A stretch of 51,802 nucleotides of DNA from a bacterium (GTDB lineage: Bacteria > SZUA-79 > Acidulodesulfobacterales > Acidulodesulfobacteraceae): the NCBI GenBank assembly GCA_021845685.1, contig JAJZVN010000013.1, positions 1-51,802 on the forward strand, written 5' to 3'. The notes under the pieces are model-generated. The model was given only the letters and a program-made list of their open reading frames with translations. It searched no databases and was not told the origin of the DNA. A program made the position numbers and the translations under genes. The first letter of the stretch is position 1. The number at the start of each line of letters is the position of its first letter. Below, piece by piece: positions 15,707 to 25,305 of the stretch.

Positions 15707-15873
15707 ATTATATATATATTAATTAATAGTTAGATTGTGCAATTATATAACATACGACAATATTGCGCAACCATTAATAATTAATTTAACTAATAAAACC
15801 AAAAACCGCTGCCTTATATTTTTATTACTATAAATAAAATAAGGGGCTTTACGGCAATTATTTAATAATTTAA

Positions 15874-16308
15874 TTAGCTAAAATATCTAAAAATTCCTTT
15901 TTTGCTTTTTTTTATAACAGGTTTATAACTTTCAACATTCGCTATTTCTTCAGGTTTTTCAATAGAAACAATAATCCATGGCGGAGGGGTTATAATAGAA
16001 CAGCTGCTGCCCCCCGACATTCTAGGATGGTATATTTTAATTATTTCAGGATTATCCATAGTATAAACATAAAACCATCCGCAAATTTTATCCAGCTCTT
16101 TAATTTCGGCAGAGCGTTCTTTTAAAAAATTGCCGGCTTCTTCTGCGGTTATTTCCGTTGTCGGGTTATCGATCTGCGTATAGTTGTAATACCATTGTTT
16201 ATTTGAATTTTTTACTTTTTCAACCAGTAAATCAATCTGTTCCCATTTTAATAATCCCGAAAACGACAAAGTATCTATTTTCCATACTTTATTATTCTTA
16301 TTTTCCAT
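15874..16308 (-). CDS. Conserved-looking protein of unknown function
   Basis: 144 aa, not recognised. Cytosolic, with many Trp (VWKID, LLKWEQIDLL, KQWYYNY, PPPWIIVSI) and a glycine/serine patch MSGGSSCSI near residue 105. It starts 27 bases downstream of the AmmeMemoRadiSam-type radical SAM gene on the same strand and is probably co-transcribed with it, so it could be a partner or substrate of that enzyme. It reads toward tRNA-Gln. Confidence 0.55.
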   Translation of the reverse strand: MENKNNKVWKIDTLSFSGLLKWEQIDLLVEKVKNSNKQWYYNYTQIDNPTTEITAEEAGNFLKERSAEIKELDKICGWFYVYTMDNPEIIKIYHPRMSGGSSCSIITPPPWIIVSIEKPEEIANVESYKPVIKKSKKGIFRYFS

Positions 16309-16335
16309 TTTTTATATTTATAATATCTAATTAAA

Positions 16336-17373
16336 TTAAAAAACTCCGAAAATTTTAAAACCGCAAAATTTACATTTACTTTCAATAATATTGTTTTCAA
16401 TTATATTATAACCGCGTCTTTCAATCAACAGTTTTTTACATGACGGACAATATGTATTTTCAAATTTTTCAGAAATCAAATTACCTATATAGATATAATT
16501 TAATCCTGCTTTTTTGCCGATATTATAGGCATTAGCCAAGCTTTTTTCATTTGTTATATGTCCGTCTTTCATTTTATATAGCGGAAAAAATCTAGAGATG
16601 TGCCACGGAATATCAGAGTTAACAGAATAAATAAAATCGGCTATTGATTTAATCTCTTCATCATTATTATTATAATCGTCAATTAATAATGTTGTTAATT
16701 CTATATGAACTCCTAATGAATAAAATTCTTTTATAGATTCCAAGACAGGTTTTAACGTGCCTCCGCAAACTCTTCTATAATTTTCATCTTTAAAAAATTT
16801 AATATCAATATTAGCGGCGTCCAACAAATCTTTTGCAGCTTCCACAGATTCATGCGTATAATATCCGTTTGTTACAAAAATATTTTTTAATCCTGATTTG
16901 TTAGCAAGACTCATGGTTTCCAAGCTATAATCAAAAAATACTGCAGGATCCGTATATGTATAGGAAATAGAAGAAGCGCCGGATTTTAAAGCTTTTTTGA
17001 CAATTTCTTCAGGCATAACTCTTTTTATGTTATTAAAATAGCTCAAAAATTCTTCATAATTCTCGTCTCTGTATGTTTGCGAAATATCAGCATTTTGACA
17101 TCCGAGGCATCTAAAGTTGCATCCGGGCGAAGCAATAGAATAAGAAAAACTTCCCGGCAAAAAATGAAAAAGGGGCTTTTTTTCTATAGGATCTAAACTT
17201 TCTGCAACAATTATTCCATAATTTATAGTATATAGTTTTCCTTCTTTATTTGTTATTGTTTTACATACCCCAAGTCTATTTTCTTTAATTTTGCATCTAT
17301 GGGCGCATATTAAACATTGAGTATAGTCGGGTTCTTTTTTAAATAAACTTATTTCTTTAAAATTATTTTCCAT
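16336..17373 (-). CDS. AmmeMemoRadiSam-system radical SAM enzyme
   Basis: 345 aa. It begins with a Cys-rich segment CLICAHRCKIKENRLGVC, then the pyruvate-formate-lyase-activase-like core with CNFRCLGCQNADIS (cluster-binding CxxxCxxC) and GVHIELTTLLIDDYNNN. The C terminus has a zinc-ribbon-like CPSCKKLL...CKFCGF. This matches the radical SAM member of the AmmeMemoRadiSam triad (with AMMECR1 and MEMO-like dioxygenase proteins), whose product is not established. Neither partner lies in the window, and the usual fusion or neighbourhood is replaced here by an unknown 144-aa protein. Confidence 0.75.
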   Translation of the reverse strand: MENNFKEISLFKKEPDYTQCLICAHRCKIKENRLGVCKTITNKEGKLYTINYGIIVAESLDPIEKKPLFHFLPGSFSYSIASPGCNFRCLGCQNADISQTYRDENYEEFLSYFNNIKRVMPEEIVKKALKSGASSISYTYTDPAVFFDYSLETMSLANKSGLKNIFVTNGYYTHESVEAAKDLLDAANIDIKFFKDENYRRVCGGTLKPVLESIKEFYSLGVHIELTTLLIDDYNNNDEEIKSIADFIYSVNSDIPWHISRFFPLYKMKDGHITNEKSLANAYNIGKKAGLNYIYIGNLISEKFENTYCPSCKKLLIERRGYNIIENNIIESKCKFCGFKIFGVF

Positions 17374-17435
17374 GATTTATTTATTGATTTGTATATTATT
17401 TAAAAAATTTAATAATTATTTATACTACTTAATCC

Positions 17436-17586
17436 AACTTCACCGCTTTTAATTATAAAATTTAAAATTATAACTTATTGATATTGTTGCATTTTATTTT
17501 TTTATTTTGTAATTCCCATGGATATTTTTTTATTGTCCCCATAAATATAGTACTATCAACATGCTGCTGGTAATTATGGTGAAGTT
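17436..17586. repeat. 151-bp palindromic MITE-like repeat, copy 1
   Basis: Starts AACTTCACC and ends GGTGAAGTT (9-bp terminal inverted repeats), with inner matching segments TATTGATATTGTTGCAT and ATGCTGCTG and a CCCCATAAATATAGTA block. A clearly homologous copy lies at 19922-20064. No coding capacity. It is either a miniature insertion element or an RNA-forming intergenic repeat. The rest of 17374-17945 is extremely AT-rich, with no other feature except the ribosome-binding site of the IclR-type gene. Confidence 0.7.
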
Positions 17587-17945
17587 AGGTTAATATAAAT
17601 TCTCATCAGCAATTCTAAACTCTTATTTTAATAATATTATAATATCTTTTTAAACTTATTTTAATTTTAAATTATAACTCTTTCTCGTTATACTTAATAC
17701 TTAAATTATAACTCTTTTATATTTTTTTGTTAAATTTTAATTTAAATTATATTATAATAGCTTATAATAGCATTGATAATTTTATTTTTTGTAATAAGAT
17801 ATAAAAAGTATTATTTTTAAAATTTTGTCTTATACTTATAAATATATTATATAAATTATAATTTATATATATTATATTTTTTAGCTTTTTATAAATTGCT
17901 TAAAATTGTTTAACTAATTTAATTTATAAATCACAAGAGGATAAA

Positions 17946-18803
17946 ATGGTTACATCTGTAAAAGATACTAAGAAACTTAAAGAAACAATCCATAAGGGGA
18001 AAAAAGACAAAACCAACTATATTATCAAAACAGTTTTAAATGCATTTGAACTCCTTGAAGCCTTTAAAGGCGATAGATCAGAGTTGGGGGTCAGCGAATT
18101 GAGCAAAATACTGAAACTCCATAAAAATAAAATATTCAGGCTTCTTGCAACTTTAGAATATACAGGATATATAGAACAAGATTCTTTTACCGAAAACTAT
18201 AGGCTTGGTTTAAAAAGTCTAGAATTGGGACAATCTTTTATTCATCATCTAAGACTGCTAAGTATTGCGGAACCAGTGTTAAAAGAGCTCGTCAATAAAG
18301 TAAAAGAATCCGCGTACGTGGGAGTAATAAGAGAAAAAAATGTTATATATTTAGATATAATTGAGGCGGATCAAGTGCTAAAAGTTGCTTCCAGGGTAGG
18401 CAATATGCTACCTATATATGCAACAGCCATAGGTAAATGTCAGGCAGCATTTGAATCTAAAGATGCTATCGAAAAATTATTGCCTACGGAGCTTAAGCCT
18501 TATACCAAAAACACTATAATAGATAAAAATAAATTATATGAAGAACTCGAAAAGGTTAAAAAGCAAGGCTATGCCATAGATAATGAAGAATTAGACAACG
18601 GCATTATTTGTATCGGCGTTCCCTTAAGAGATTATACGGATCATATAATCGGAGGAATATCCGTTTCAGCGCCTCTGATAAGAACAACTAAAGAACTGTT
18701 AAATAATGTAATTATTCCAATGACCATTGAAGCAGGCAAAACTATATCTGCCAAACTTGGATACGAAATTAAAAAGAAAATTGAAGACAACAAAAATGAT
18801 TAA
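17946..18803 (+). CDS. IclR-family transcriptional regulator
   Basis: 285 aa. The N-terminal winged helix-turn-helix (about residues 25-95) has ELLEAFKGDRSELGVSELS, HKNKIFRLLATLEYTGYI and NYRLGLKSLELG, the standard IclR pattern. The C-terminal effector domain follows (ESAYVGVIREKNVIYLDII, YATAIGKCQAA, NGIICIGVPL). IclR proteins sense small carboxylates or aromatics and act near their targets, but here both neighbours are long AT-rich spacers, so the target is unclear. The start is fixed by AGAGG six bases before the ATG. Confidence 0.9.
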   Translation: MVTSVKDTKKLKETIHKGKKDKTNYIIKTVLNAFELLEAFKGDRSELGVSELSKILKLHKNKIFRLLATLEYTGYIEQDSFTENYRLGLKSLELGQSFIHHLRLLSIAEPVLKELVNKVKESAYVGVIREKNVIYLDIIEADQVLKVASRVGNMLPIYATAIGKCQAAFESKDAIEKLLPTELKPYTKNTIIDKNKLYEELEKVKKQGYAIDNEELDNGIICIGVPLRDYTDHIIGGISVSAPLIRTTKELLNNVIIPMTIEAGKTISAKLGYEIKKKIEDNKND

Positions 18804-19060
18804 ACTTTGCAGGGAATTTTTAATAATTTCCTATCGGCAATTTTGGATTTTTACGGATGAGATTGGGCCAAAAAACCCTATACAACGCTCGTTAAAATAT
18901 TTGCAAACCGCCAGCTTTAGCAGTGGTTTGAACTGCGGATGGGTTATGGCAATAGATTGTTTTTTTTAGAATTTGGTATATAATAATAAATAAAGGGTGC
19001 ATCGGCTTGATATCTAAAAATATTACGGTTAAATTTATTTTGGGTTAATTTTTTTTATTT
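18804..19060. other. Intergenic, possibly decayed sequence
   Basis: From 18804 to about 18970 the composition is more coding-like, and an open frame continues in another register (ending GLNCGWVMAIDCFF), but it has no start signal and no recognised family. It may be the remnant of a gene or mobile element. The rest is AT-rich. Confidence 0.3.
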
Positions 19061-19158
19061 AGCAGTTATTTAATTTTAGCAGTTATTTAATTTTAGCAGT
19101 TATTTAATTTTAGCAGTTATTTAATTTTAGCAGTTATTTAATTTTAGCAGTTATTTAA
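19061..19158. repeat. 17-bp tandem repeat, five and three-quarter copies
   Basis: The unit AGCAGTTATTTAATTTT is repeated exactly five times (19061-19145), followed by 13 bases of a sixth. Perfect identity between units indicates recent expansion or active slippage. It ends 157 bp before the small gene at 19316. Confidence 0.95.
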
Positions 19159-19315
19159 ATAGTTATTTAATGAAAATTTTATTAGCTTTACAATTTCTTT
19201 AACATTAATAAATGTTTTTATTTATATATGTTTTACTATTTAATATAAATTTTATATATAAATAATTAATTACATTTTAATTTATTTGCAATAATTAATT
19301 CGGAGGTGTTTAATT

Positions 19316-19576
19316 ATGTTGTTAAAAGATGAAAAATCATTCAGGGAAAAAAGATCCGATTTGAGGCATAGAATTGTTAATGCATTTTATGACAGAATTC
19401 CTGCAGATGTCGTAGAACATATAGGCAATGCCAATAAAGAGGTAATTTATGCCGTTGAAGGATTATTTAACGGAATTATTAATAGAATAGACAACAGGGT
19501 TGAAAAGACTAAGACAAGACAGTCAAAAAAGAATAAAGGAGAGGATCCGGACGATTTTGAAGACGAAGGTCAATAA
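19316..19576 (+). CDS. Small acidic-tailed protein of unknown function
   Basis: 86 aa. A strong GGAGG 7-8 bases before the ATG makes translation likely. The N-terminal 60 residues form amphipathic helices (SDLRHRIVNAFYDRIPADV, ANKEVIYAVEGLFNGIINR), followed by a basic stretch (KTKTRQSKKNK) and an acidic tail (EDPDDFEDEGQ). No family recognised. It stands alone between a tandem repeat and a strong bidirectional terminator. Confidence 0.65.
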   Translation: MLLKDEKSFREKRSDLRHRIVNAFYDRIPADVVEHIGNANKEVIYAVEGLFNGIINRIDNRVEKTKTRQSKKNKGEDPDDFEDEGQ

Positions 19577-19790
19577 TAAATTAGTGCTTTATATTAAATT
19601 TAATTAAATATTAATAAATAATATTAAATATATTAAATTTTTCTGTTATTTTTTTATTAATTTTACTTACTGTTAAAATTTAATTTATTAGTTTACTTAA
19701 GAATAATAGTGAATTTAAAAATGTTCTTTCGCCTGCTTAATAAAAAATAGCATTTTAGTTTAATTAGCAGTGCATAAAACATAAAACTTT

Positions 19791-19837
19791 AAAAATCATG
19801 TATGCATAGTATGTATAACTATGCATACATGATTTTT
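19791..19837. terminator. 20-bp perfect hairpin, bidirectional terminator
   Basis: AAAAATCATGTATGCATAGT (19791-19810) pairs perfectly with 19818-19837 around a 7-nt loop; A/T runs at both ends suit Rho-independent termination on both strands. It lies between the rightward gene 19316-19576 and the leftward cydAB operon. Confidence 0.85.
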
Positions 19838-19921
19838 TTATATTTTTTATATTTTTGTGGTTTTATTTTTTTATAGTTCTATTATATTGTGTAGTTTTAT
19901 TTAATGTTAATAATTTAACTC

Positions 19922-20064
19922 AACTTCATCGTTTTTATTATTATAAAATTATAATTTATTGATATTGTTGCATTTTATTTTTTATTTTGTAGTCCCCATA
20001 GACATTTTTATTGCCCCCATAAATATAGTAATATCAATATGCTGCTGTTAATTATGGTGAAGTC
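19922..20064. repeat. 143-bp palindromic MITE-like repeat, copy 2
   Basis: Homologue of 17436-17586 in the same orientation: starts AACTTCATC, ends GGTGAAGTC, and shares TTGATATTGTTGCATTTTAT and the CCCCATAAATATAGTA block. The two copies differ by several substitutions and small indels, so they did not arise very recently. No gene lies in the rest of 19577-20141. Confidence 0.7.
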
Positions 20065-20141
20065 GGGTTAATATCAAAATTAATTTATTAACATCTTCTA
20101 CTATACTTGTATTGTATATTAATAATATAATTATATTATTA

Positions 20142-21167
20142 TTAATAACTGTCTTCATCTAACTTTACTTTCAATCCGAACTTTTTATAGGCATACGCTG
20201 CATAAATTACAATTAAAGGTAAACCGATTAATGTAGCTATAAGCATTACTATTAACGTAAGTTCATTTGACGATGAATTAAACAATGTAAGGCTATACTT
20301 TGGATTAATAGTTGAAGGAAGTATATCAGGAAATAAACCTACCGCAACGCTCGCCACCGTACCGATTATGCTTAAAATAGACATCATAAAAGGTTTTATG
20401 TCGTTGTTTGATTTCATAGCCAATATAACCCCTACCGCTCCTATTATCATTATTATCGGCATAATATCTCCTAAAATACCGAGGCTATTATTAAGCAATC
20501 TATGCGCAAATATTGGAGAAATCAACAAAAAAATAACGGTAAATATTATAAATGCATAGGCAAATTTTGTTCCGTATTTCCTTGCTCTTTGCTGAAGTTT
20601 ACCTTCTGTTTTCATAACGAGATAAGTTGAACCATGCATCAAAAACATAGATAAAGAAATAAGCCCGCCGACAATTGCAAAAATATTCAACAAACTAAAT
20701 AGCGATTCAAAATCTATGTGATTTTTGTTTAAAGGAACACCCCTTAATACATTAGCTAAGGCTATTCCCAGCAAAAATCCTATGCCGAGCCCCGTTACTG
20801 TTATAACAATATCCCAGCGCTTTTTCCAGCTTTCATTTTCAACTCTGCTTCTAAATTCAAAAGAAACCGCCCTAAATATTATCAGCCAGACAACGAGCAT
20901 CATTGCAAGATAAAAACCGCTGAATACCGAAGCATAAACCTGCGGGAAAGCGGCAAATATAGCGCCTCCTCCTAAAATAAGCCATACTTGATTTCCATCC
21001 CATACAGGACCTATGGAATTTATTGTAATTTTCTTTTCTCTATCACCTTTGGCTATAAATGCCAGCAGTCCGCCTACACCGTAATCAAATCCGTCCATAA
21101 CTGCCCAGCCTAAAATTATAACCGCGATTAATATAAACCATAGTATTTGTAAAAATTGAAGACTCAT
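20142..21167 (-). CDS. cydB: Cytochrome bd quinol oxidase subunit II
   Basis: 341 aa, an integral membrane protein with about eight to nine helices. The N terminus is diagnostic: FILIAVIILGWAVMDGFDYG, then GPVWDGNQVWLILGGGAIFAAFP. CydB is the structural partner of CydA in the O2-reducing quinol oxidase of the inner membrane. It starts two bases after the cydA stop, a tightly coupled operon. Together they give high-affinity O2 respiration or protection. Confidence 0.95.
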   Translation of the reverse strand: MSLQFLQILWFILIAVIILGWAVMDGFDYGVGGLLAFIAKGDREKKITINSIGPVWDGNQVWLILGGGAIFAAFPQVYASVFSGFYLAMMLVVWLIIFRAVSFEFRSRVENESWKKRWDIVITVTGLGIGFLLGIALANVLRGVPLNKNHIDFESLFSLLNIFAIVGGLISLSMFLMHGSTYLVMKTEGKLQQRARKYGTKFAYAFIIFTVIFLLISPIFAHRLLNNSLGILGDIMPIIMIIGAVGVILAMKSNNDIKPFMMSILSIIGTVASVAVGLFPDILPSTINPKYSLTLFNSSSNELTLIVMLIATLIGLPLIVIYAAYAYKKFGLKVKLDEDSY

Positions 21168-21169
21168 GA

Positions 21170-22546
21170 TTATACCCCCTTTGGTTTAGCATTAAGTTCA
21201 TCTTTGCCTTCCACCCTTTCTTTAAGTTCTTTTTTAAACAAAAATAAAGCAAAAGAAAGCAGAATTAGATAAATTGTAATAAACATTGCTAATGATAACA
21301 CGACTTCAAAAACCGATACATTTGGAGAAACAGAATTTTGGGTTTCTAACAGTCCGTAAACCGTAAACGGCTGTCTGCCAATCTCCGTAGTGCACCATCC
21401 CATTTCCAATGCAAGGAGAGGTAAAAACGTAGAATACCATAATACTTTTAAAAAGAACTTATTATTGTATAATTTATCTTTCCAGAATAATATCAATGCA
21501 ATCAGCATAATTCCCGCCAGATAAAAACCTATATACATCATAATATGGAATGTAGTATAAACCGCATCTACCGGAAACATAGAAGGTTTTAAATTCGTTA
21601 TATGGTCTTTATGCGCAATGTATTTTATTGCACCGTCAAGCCCCATCACCTTGCCATAGGGATTTCCCGTCGCTAGCATGCTCAAAAGATACGGAACTTT
21701 TATCGAAAAATAATCTTTTTGCTGCGCTTCATTCGGTACCGTAAACAATACTTCGGGCGCATCTTTTTGAGTTTTCCACTGGGCTTCCATCATAGCAAGT
21801 TTTGTAGGCTGATATTTAACAACTTCTTTAGCGCTTACATCTCCTAAAATAATTTGAATAACAGAAATAAATATTCCTGCAATTATTGCAACTTTTAATG
21901 CTTTTCTCATAACCATATCTTTATTATTTTTCATTAAAAACCATGAAGCTACCCCTGCCATAAAAAATGCGCCGTATTCCCATGCTCCCATAATAGTATG
22001 AGTAAATTCAGCAGAAAAATACGGATTAAAAACAACATGCAAAAAGTTAGTCATTATAGGCTTTCCGTTTACTATTTTATACCCTGCAGGTGTTTGCATC
22101 CATGAATTTGCAACTATAATCCAAACGCCTGAAAGAGCAGATCCAAATGCGGTAAGTATAGTAGAAACCCAGTGAGCTTTTGGCGATAACCTGTTCCAAC
22201 CAAATAACATAACGCCTACAAAAATGGATTCCATAAAAAAAGCAAAAAGTCCTTCTATAGCAAGCGGAGATCCAAAGATAGTTCCTACATAAGCCGAATA
22301 TTGAGACCAGTTTGTTCCAAATTGAAATTCTAAAACGATGCCCGTTGCAACTCCAACCACAAAGTTGATCGCAAACAGTTTTACAAAAAATCTAGTGATT
22401 TTAAGATAATCTTCATTCTTAGAATAAACATAAATTCCTTCCGTAATAACAAGTAAAGCCCCCAAGCCAATAGTCAAGGGAGGGTATAAAAAATGAAAAA
22501 ATGCCGTTAGCCCAAATTGAATTCGGGCAAGAAGTAATGCATCCAT
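21170..22546 (-). CDS. cydA: Cytochrome bd quinol oxidase subunit I
   Basis: 458 aa, the haem-bearing subunit. The N terminus reads LARIQFGLTAFFHFLYPPLT with the haem-ligand His near residue 18; later come EFTHTIMGAWEYGAFF, NSWMQTPAGYKI and GWCTTEIGRQPFTVYGLL, all family signatures. The periplasmic Q-loop region is short, as in bd enzymes of the S/short type. A clear GGAGG precedes the ATG. No CydX-like gene follows cydB; the 21-aa gene at 23139 lies upstream and has no membrane segment, so it is not CydX. Confidence 0.96.
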   Translation of the reverse strand: MDALLLARIQFGLTAFFHFLYPPLTIGLGALLVITEGIYVYSKNEDYLKITRFFVKLFAINFVVGVATGIVLEFQFGTNWSQYSAYVGTIFGSPLAIEGLFAFFMESIFVGVMLFGWNRLSPKAHWVSTILTAFGSALSGVWIIVANSWMQTPAGYKIVNGKPIMTNFLHVVFNPYFSAEFTHTIMGAWEYGAFFMAGVASWFLMKNNKDMVMRKALKVAIIAGIFISVIQIILGDVSAKEVVKYQPTKLAMMEAQWKTQKDAPEVLFTVPNEAQQKDYFSIKVPYLLSMLATGNPYGKVMGLDGAIKYIAHKDHITNLKPSMFPVDAVYTTFHIMMYIGFYLAGIMLIALILFWKDKLYNNKFFLKVLWYSTFLPLLALEMGWCTTEIGRQPFTVYGLLETQNSVSPNVSVFEVVLSLAMFITIYLILLSFALFLFKKELKERVEGKDELNAKPKGV

Positions 22547-23087
22547 AAATAATCAACCTCCATTAATAATTAATGATTTTAAATTAAATAAATATAAGAG
22601 AAAAATTATAAGATAACACATACTAATACATACAATTAATCATTAATTATATGCTATCAACGCTAAACGTATAATAAATAAAACGCCTAACGAAAATTAA
22701 ACAAAATGCCGATTTAATCTTTATTGTTCTGTATTGTTCTGTTGATTTTATTATTTTTTGCAGTATATTTTTATATTGTCAAAATAATAAATATTAAATA
22801 CAAAAATTTATTGCCGTTAGTAATAATTACTAATTAAAAATAATTATAAAACAATAAAAAACGATAATCAATAAAAATTTTAATAAAGTTTTTATTATTT
22901 AAATTTTTGTTTATTTTGTTTATTTATGTGCACAATAGGAATAGGTAGATTTATAAAATTTGGGGCATTCGGATATTAATCTTAAGAATTTAAAATTCAG
23001 CAAGATCAATAAAAAAGAAAGGGCATTATTATTGAATATCAAATATCAACATATTAAAATATATTATATAATATTACAAAATATATA
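22547..23087. other. AT-rich upstream region of cydA
   Basis: No gene or repeat recognised. It should contain the cydAB promoter, but the A/T richness prevents a confident choice of -10/-35 boxes, and no clear FNR/ArcA-type palindrome was seen. Confidence 0.4.
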
Positions 23088-23128
23088 ATATGCCTCCATT
23101 TATTAATTATCAATAAATGGAGGCATAT
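23088..23128 (-). terminator. 17-bp perfect hairpin after the 21-aa gene
   Basis: ATATGCCTCCATTTATT (23088-23104) pairs with 23112-23128, 7-nt loop. It lies 10 bp beyond the stop of the micro-gene 23139-23204, on the correct side to end its transcript. Confidence 0.8.
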
Positions 23129-23138
23129 ATAATTTAGT

Positions 23139-23204
23139 TTATTTACTTTTTGTTTTCGGTGGTTTCGTTTTAGTGCCCTCTCCTTTTTTTGAAGCGCATG
23201 CCAT
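23139..23204 (-). CDS. 21-aa basic micro-protein with strong translation signal
   Basis: Encodes MACASKKGEGTKTKPPKTKS plus a final Lys. The Shine-Dalgarno is nearly perfect (AAGGAGGTGATTATA before the ATG) and a strong terminator follows at once, so this is a complete monocistronic unit and not chance. Very basic, Pro/Thr/Lys-rich, one Cys at position 3, no hydrophobic segment. It could be a nucleic-acid-binding or ribosome-associated micro-protein; the function is unknown. Confidence 0.6.
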   Translation of the reverse strand: MACASKKGEGTKTKPPKTKSK

Positions 23205-23443
23205 TATAATCACCTCCTTATAATATATACATCTTATACTTTAATCTTATATTTTATAAGTTATCTAATATTATATATTATATTATACCGCTATTTTTTT
23301 ATTTTTTTTATTTTAAAACTTTATAATATTTTTATAATTTTAAAAAACCTGTCTTAATTTTTAGGTTCATTACGCATTATATTATTTATATATTTAAAAT
23401 AATTATTTATTGATGATTTATTGATGTATAATTTTTTATATTT

Positions 23444-25135
23444 CTAAATTTCTATAATCATAGGAAAAATAAAAGGCTGCCTATCTATTGTTTTATTCAA
23501 ATATTTCTTAATAACTCTTCTGATTTCATCTTTAACTTTTACCCAGTCTATATCTTCACCTTCTTCTTCCTGATTTGAATGTATAATATTCAAAACCTGA
23601 CCGTTTAAATCTTTATAGAGACTTTTAAAATAATCTTCAAAGACAAATCCTTTTGATGTTATTTCAGGTCCGGAAATAATATTTGAAGTTTTAGAATCAA
23701 CGACTAATACGATTATTATCATTCCATTTTCCGACAAATGGGCTCGTTCTTTTAATATTCCCGTTTCAACATCGCCTATCCCTTTGCCGTCAACAAATAT
23801 CCTGCCTGAATAAACTTTATTCCCTTTAGTTAAACAATTAGATACATCAAAAACTAAAACATCGCCATTTTCTATCGTAAATATATTCGCAAGATTTATA
23901 CCCAAATCTGCTGCTACTTTTTTATGCTGATAAAGATGCCTTATTTCTCCATGTATAGGTATAAAATATTGCGGTTTTGTCACATTCATCATCAATTTAA
24001 GCTCTTCTTTGCTCGCATGACCTGAAACATGAATTTCCGATATCTTTTCATATAGAACTTCTGCGCCTTTTTTATATAGATTATTTATAATTTTCGTTAT
24101 TGCTTTTTCATTGCCGGGTATAAACTTTGATGACAAAATAACAAGATCGTTATTTTTTATTTTTATGTACTTATGGTCGTCAACCGAAATTCTGGAAAGA
24201 GCCGACATAGGTTCACCCTGCGTTCCCGTTGTTAAAATTAACAACTCTTCAGGTTCAAAATACGGTAATGCTTCTTCGTCAATTAAAGTATCTTCATAAT
24301 AGTTTAAATAACCTAATTTTTTTGCAACTCTGGTATAAGTTATTAAACTTCTGCCGCTCATTAAAACCTTTTTGTTAAATTCTCTCGCAAGGTCTAATAG
24401 CTGGGAAGTCCTGTGAATATTAGACGCAAAAAGAGCGATTATTATTCTTCCTTTATGGTCCCTAAAAGCATTTCTGAATGTCTTTTTAATATCTTTTTCA
24501 GAAATTGTAAAACCGTCCTTTTCAACATTTGTCGAATCGGAAAGAAGCGCTAAAACGCCTTTGTCTCCGTAATGCGCAAGTCTGTTAAAATTTGTAGACT
24601 GGGACTGCTCCAAAGATTGATCTAATTTAAAATCTCCTGTATGGATAATAACTCCGAAAGGGGTAGTAATAGCCAAACAGGCTCCGTCAATTATCGAATG
24701 CGCCACGCTTATAAATTCGACGCTGAAATCTCCCAGCGTAATAGTGCCGCCGGTTTTAACCGTAAATAAATAAAATTTAGTCGGCAAATCATGTTCTTTT
24801 AATTTTTCTTCAAGGATACCTAACGTAAACGGGGTTCCAAATATCGGAATATTAAATTCCCTTAAAAGATAAGGAATAGCGCCTATATGATCTTCGTGTC
24901 CGTGCGTCAGCAGCAGACCGCGTATTTTTTCTTTTTTATTGTATAGATAATTAAAATCAGGGATTACCATATCTATTCCAAGCATATAATCTTCCGGGAA
25001 CATTAATCCGCAGTCAACTATGATAATATCATTGAGGGTCTCGTAAATCATCATATTAAGACCGATTTCGCCTAATCCCCCTAAAGGAATAATTTTTAAA
25101 TTTTTTTTACTATCCGGATTATCTGCATTACTCAT
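23444..25135 (-). CDS. rnj: Ribonuclease J
   Basis: 563 aa, the family's normal length. The metallo-beta-lactamase core has LTHGHEDHIGAIPYLL (zinc ligands, about residues 74-89), VAHSIIDGACLAI, IHTGDFKLDQ and LSDSTNVEKDGFT; the beta-CASP part includes RIIIALFASNIHR and ILTTGTQGEP; and IHVSGHASKEELK precedes the C-terminal dimerisation region. It performs 5'-3' exonuclease and endonuclease steps in mRNA turnover and rRNA maturation. It appears monocistronic, 170 bp upstream of (and same strand as) plsC. Confidence 0.95.
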   Translation of the reverse strand: MSNADNPDSKKNLKIIPLGGLGEIGLNMMIYETLNDIIIVDCGLMFPEDYMLGIDMVIPDFNYLYNKKEKIRGLLLTHGHEDHIGAIPYLLREFNIPIFGTPFTLGILEEKLKEHDLPTKFYLFTVKTGGTITLGDFSVEFISVAHSIIDGACLAITTPFGVIIHTGDFKLDQSLEQSQSTNFNRLAHYGDKGVLALLSDSTNVEKDGFTISEKDIKKTFRNAFRDHKGRIIIALFASNIHRTSQLLDLAREFNKKVLMSGRSLITYTRVAKKLGYLNYYEDTLIDEEALPYFEPEELLILTTGTQGEPMSALSRISVDDHKYIKIKNNDLVILSSKFIPGNEKAITKIINNLYKKGAEVLYEKISEIHVSGHASKEELKLMMNVTKPQYFIPIHGEIRHLYQHKKVAADLGINLANIFTIENGDVLVFDVSNCLTKGNKVYSGRIFVDGKGIGDVETGILKERAHLSENGMIIIVLVVDSKTSNIISGPEITSKGFVFEDYFKSLYKDLNGQVLNIIHSNQEEEGEDIDWVKVKDEIRRVIKKYLNKTIDRQPFIFPMIIEI

Positions 25136-25305
25136 AATGTTTGAATTACCTCATCATTGTTTTTTTAACTAAAGCTGACCTATTTCATTTTATTATTATA
25201 ATTATAATTATGAAAATTAGCATAATCAATATATCTGCAAAAAAAATGTTAAGTTTAAAATAATTTATTTATATATTTATGATTTGAATTTTACAATAAT
25301 TTACG

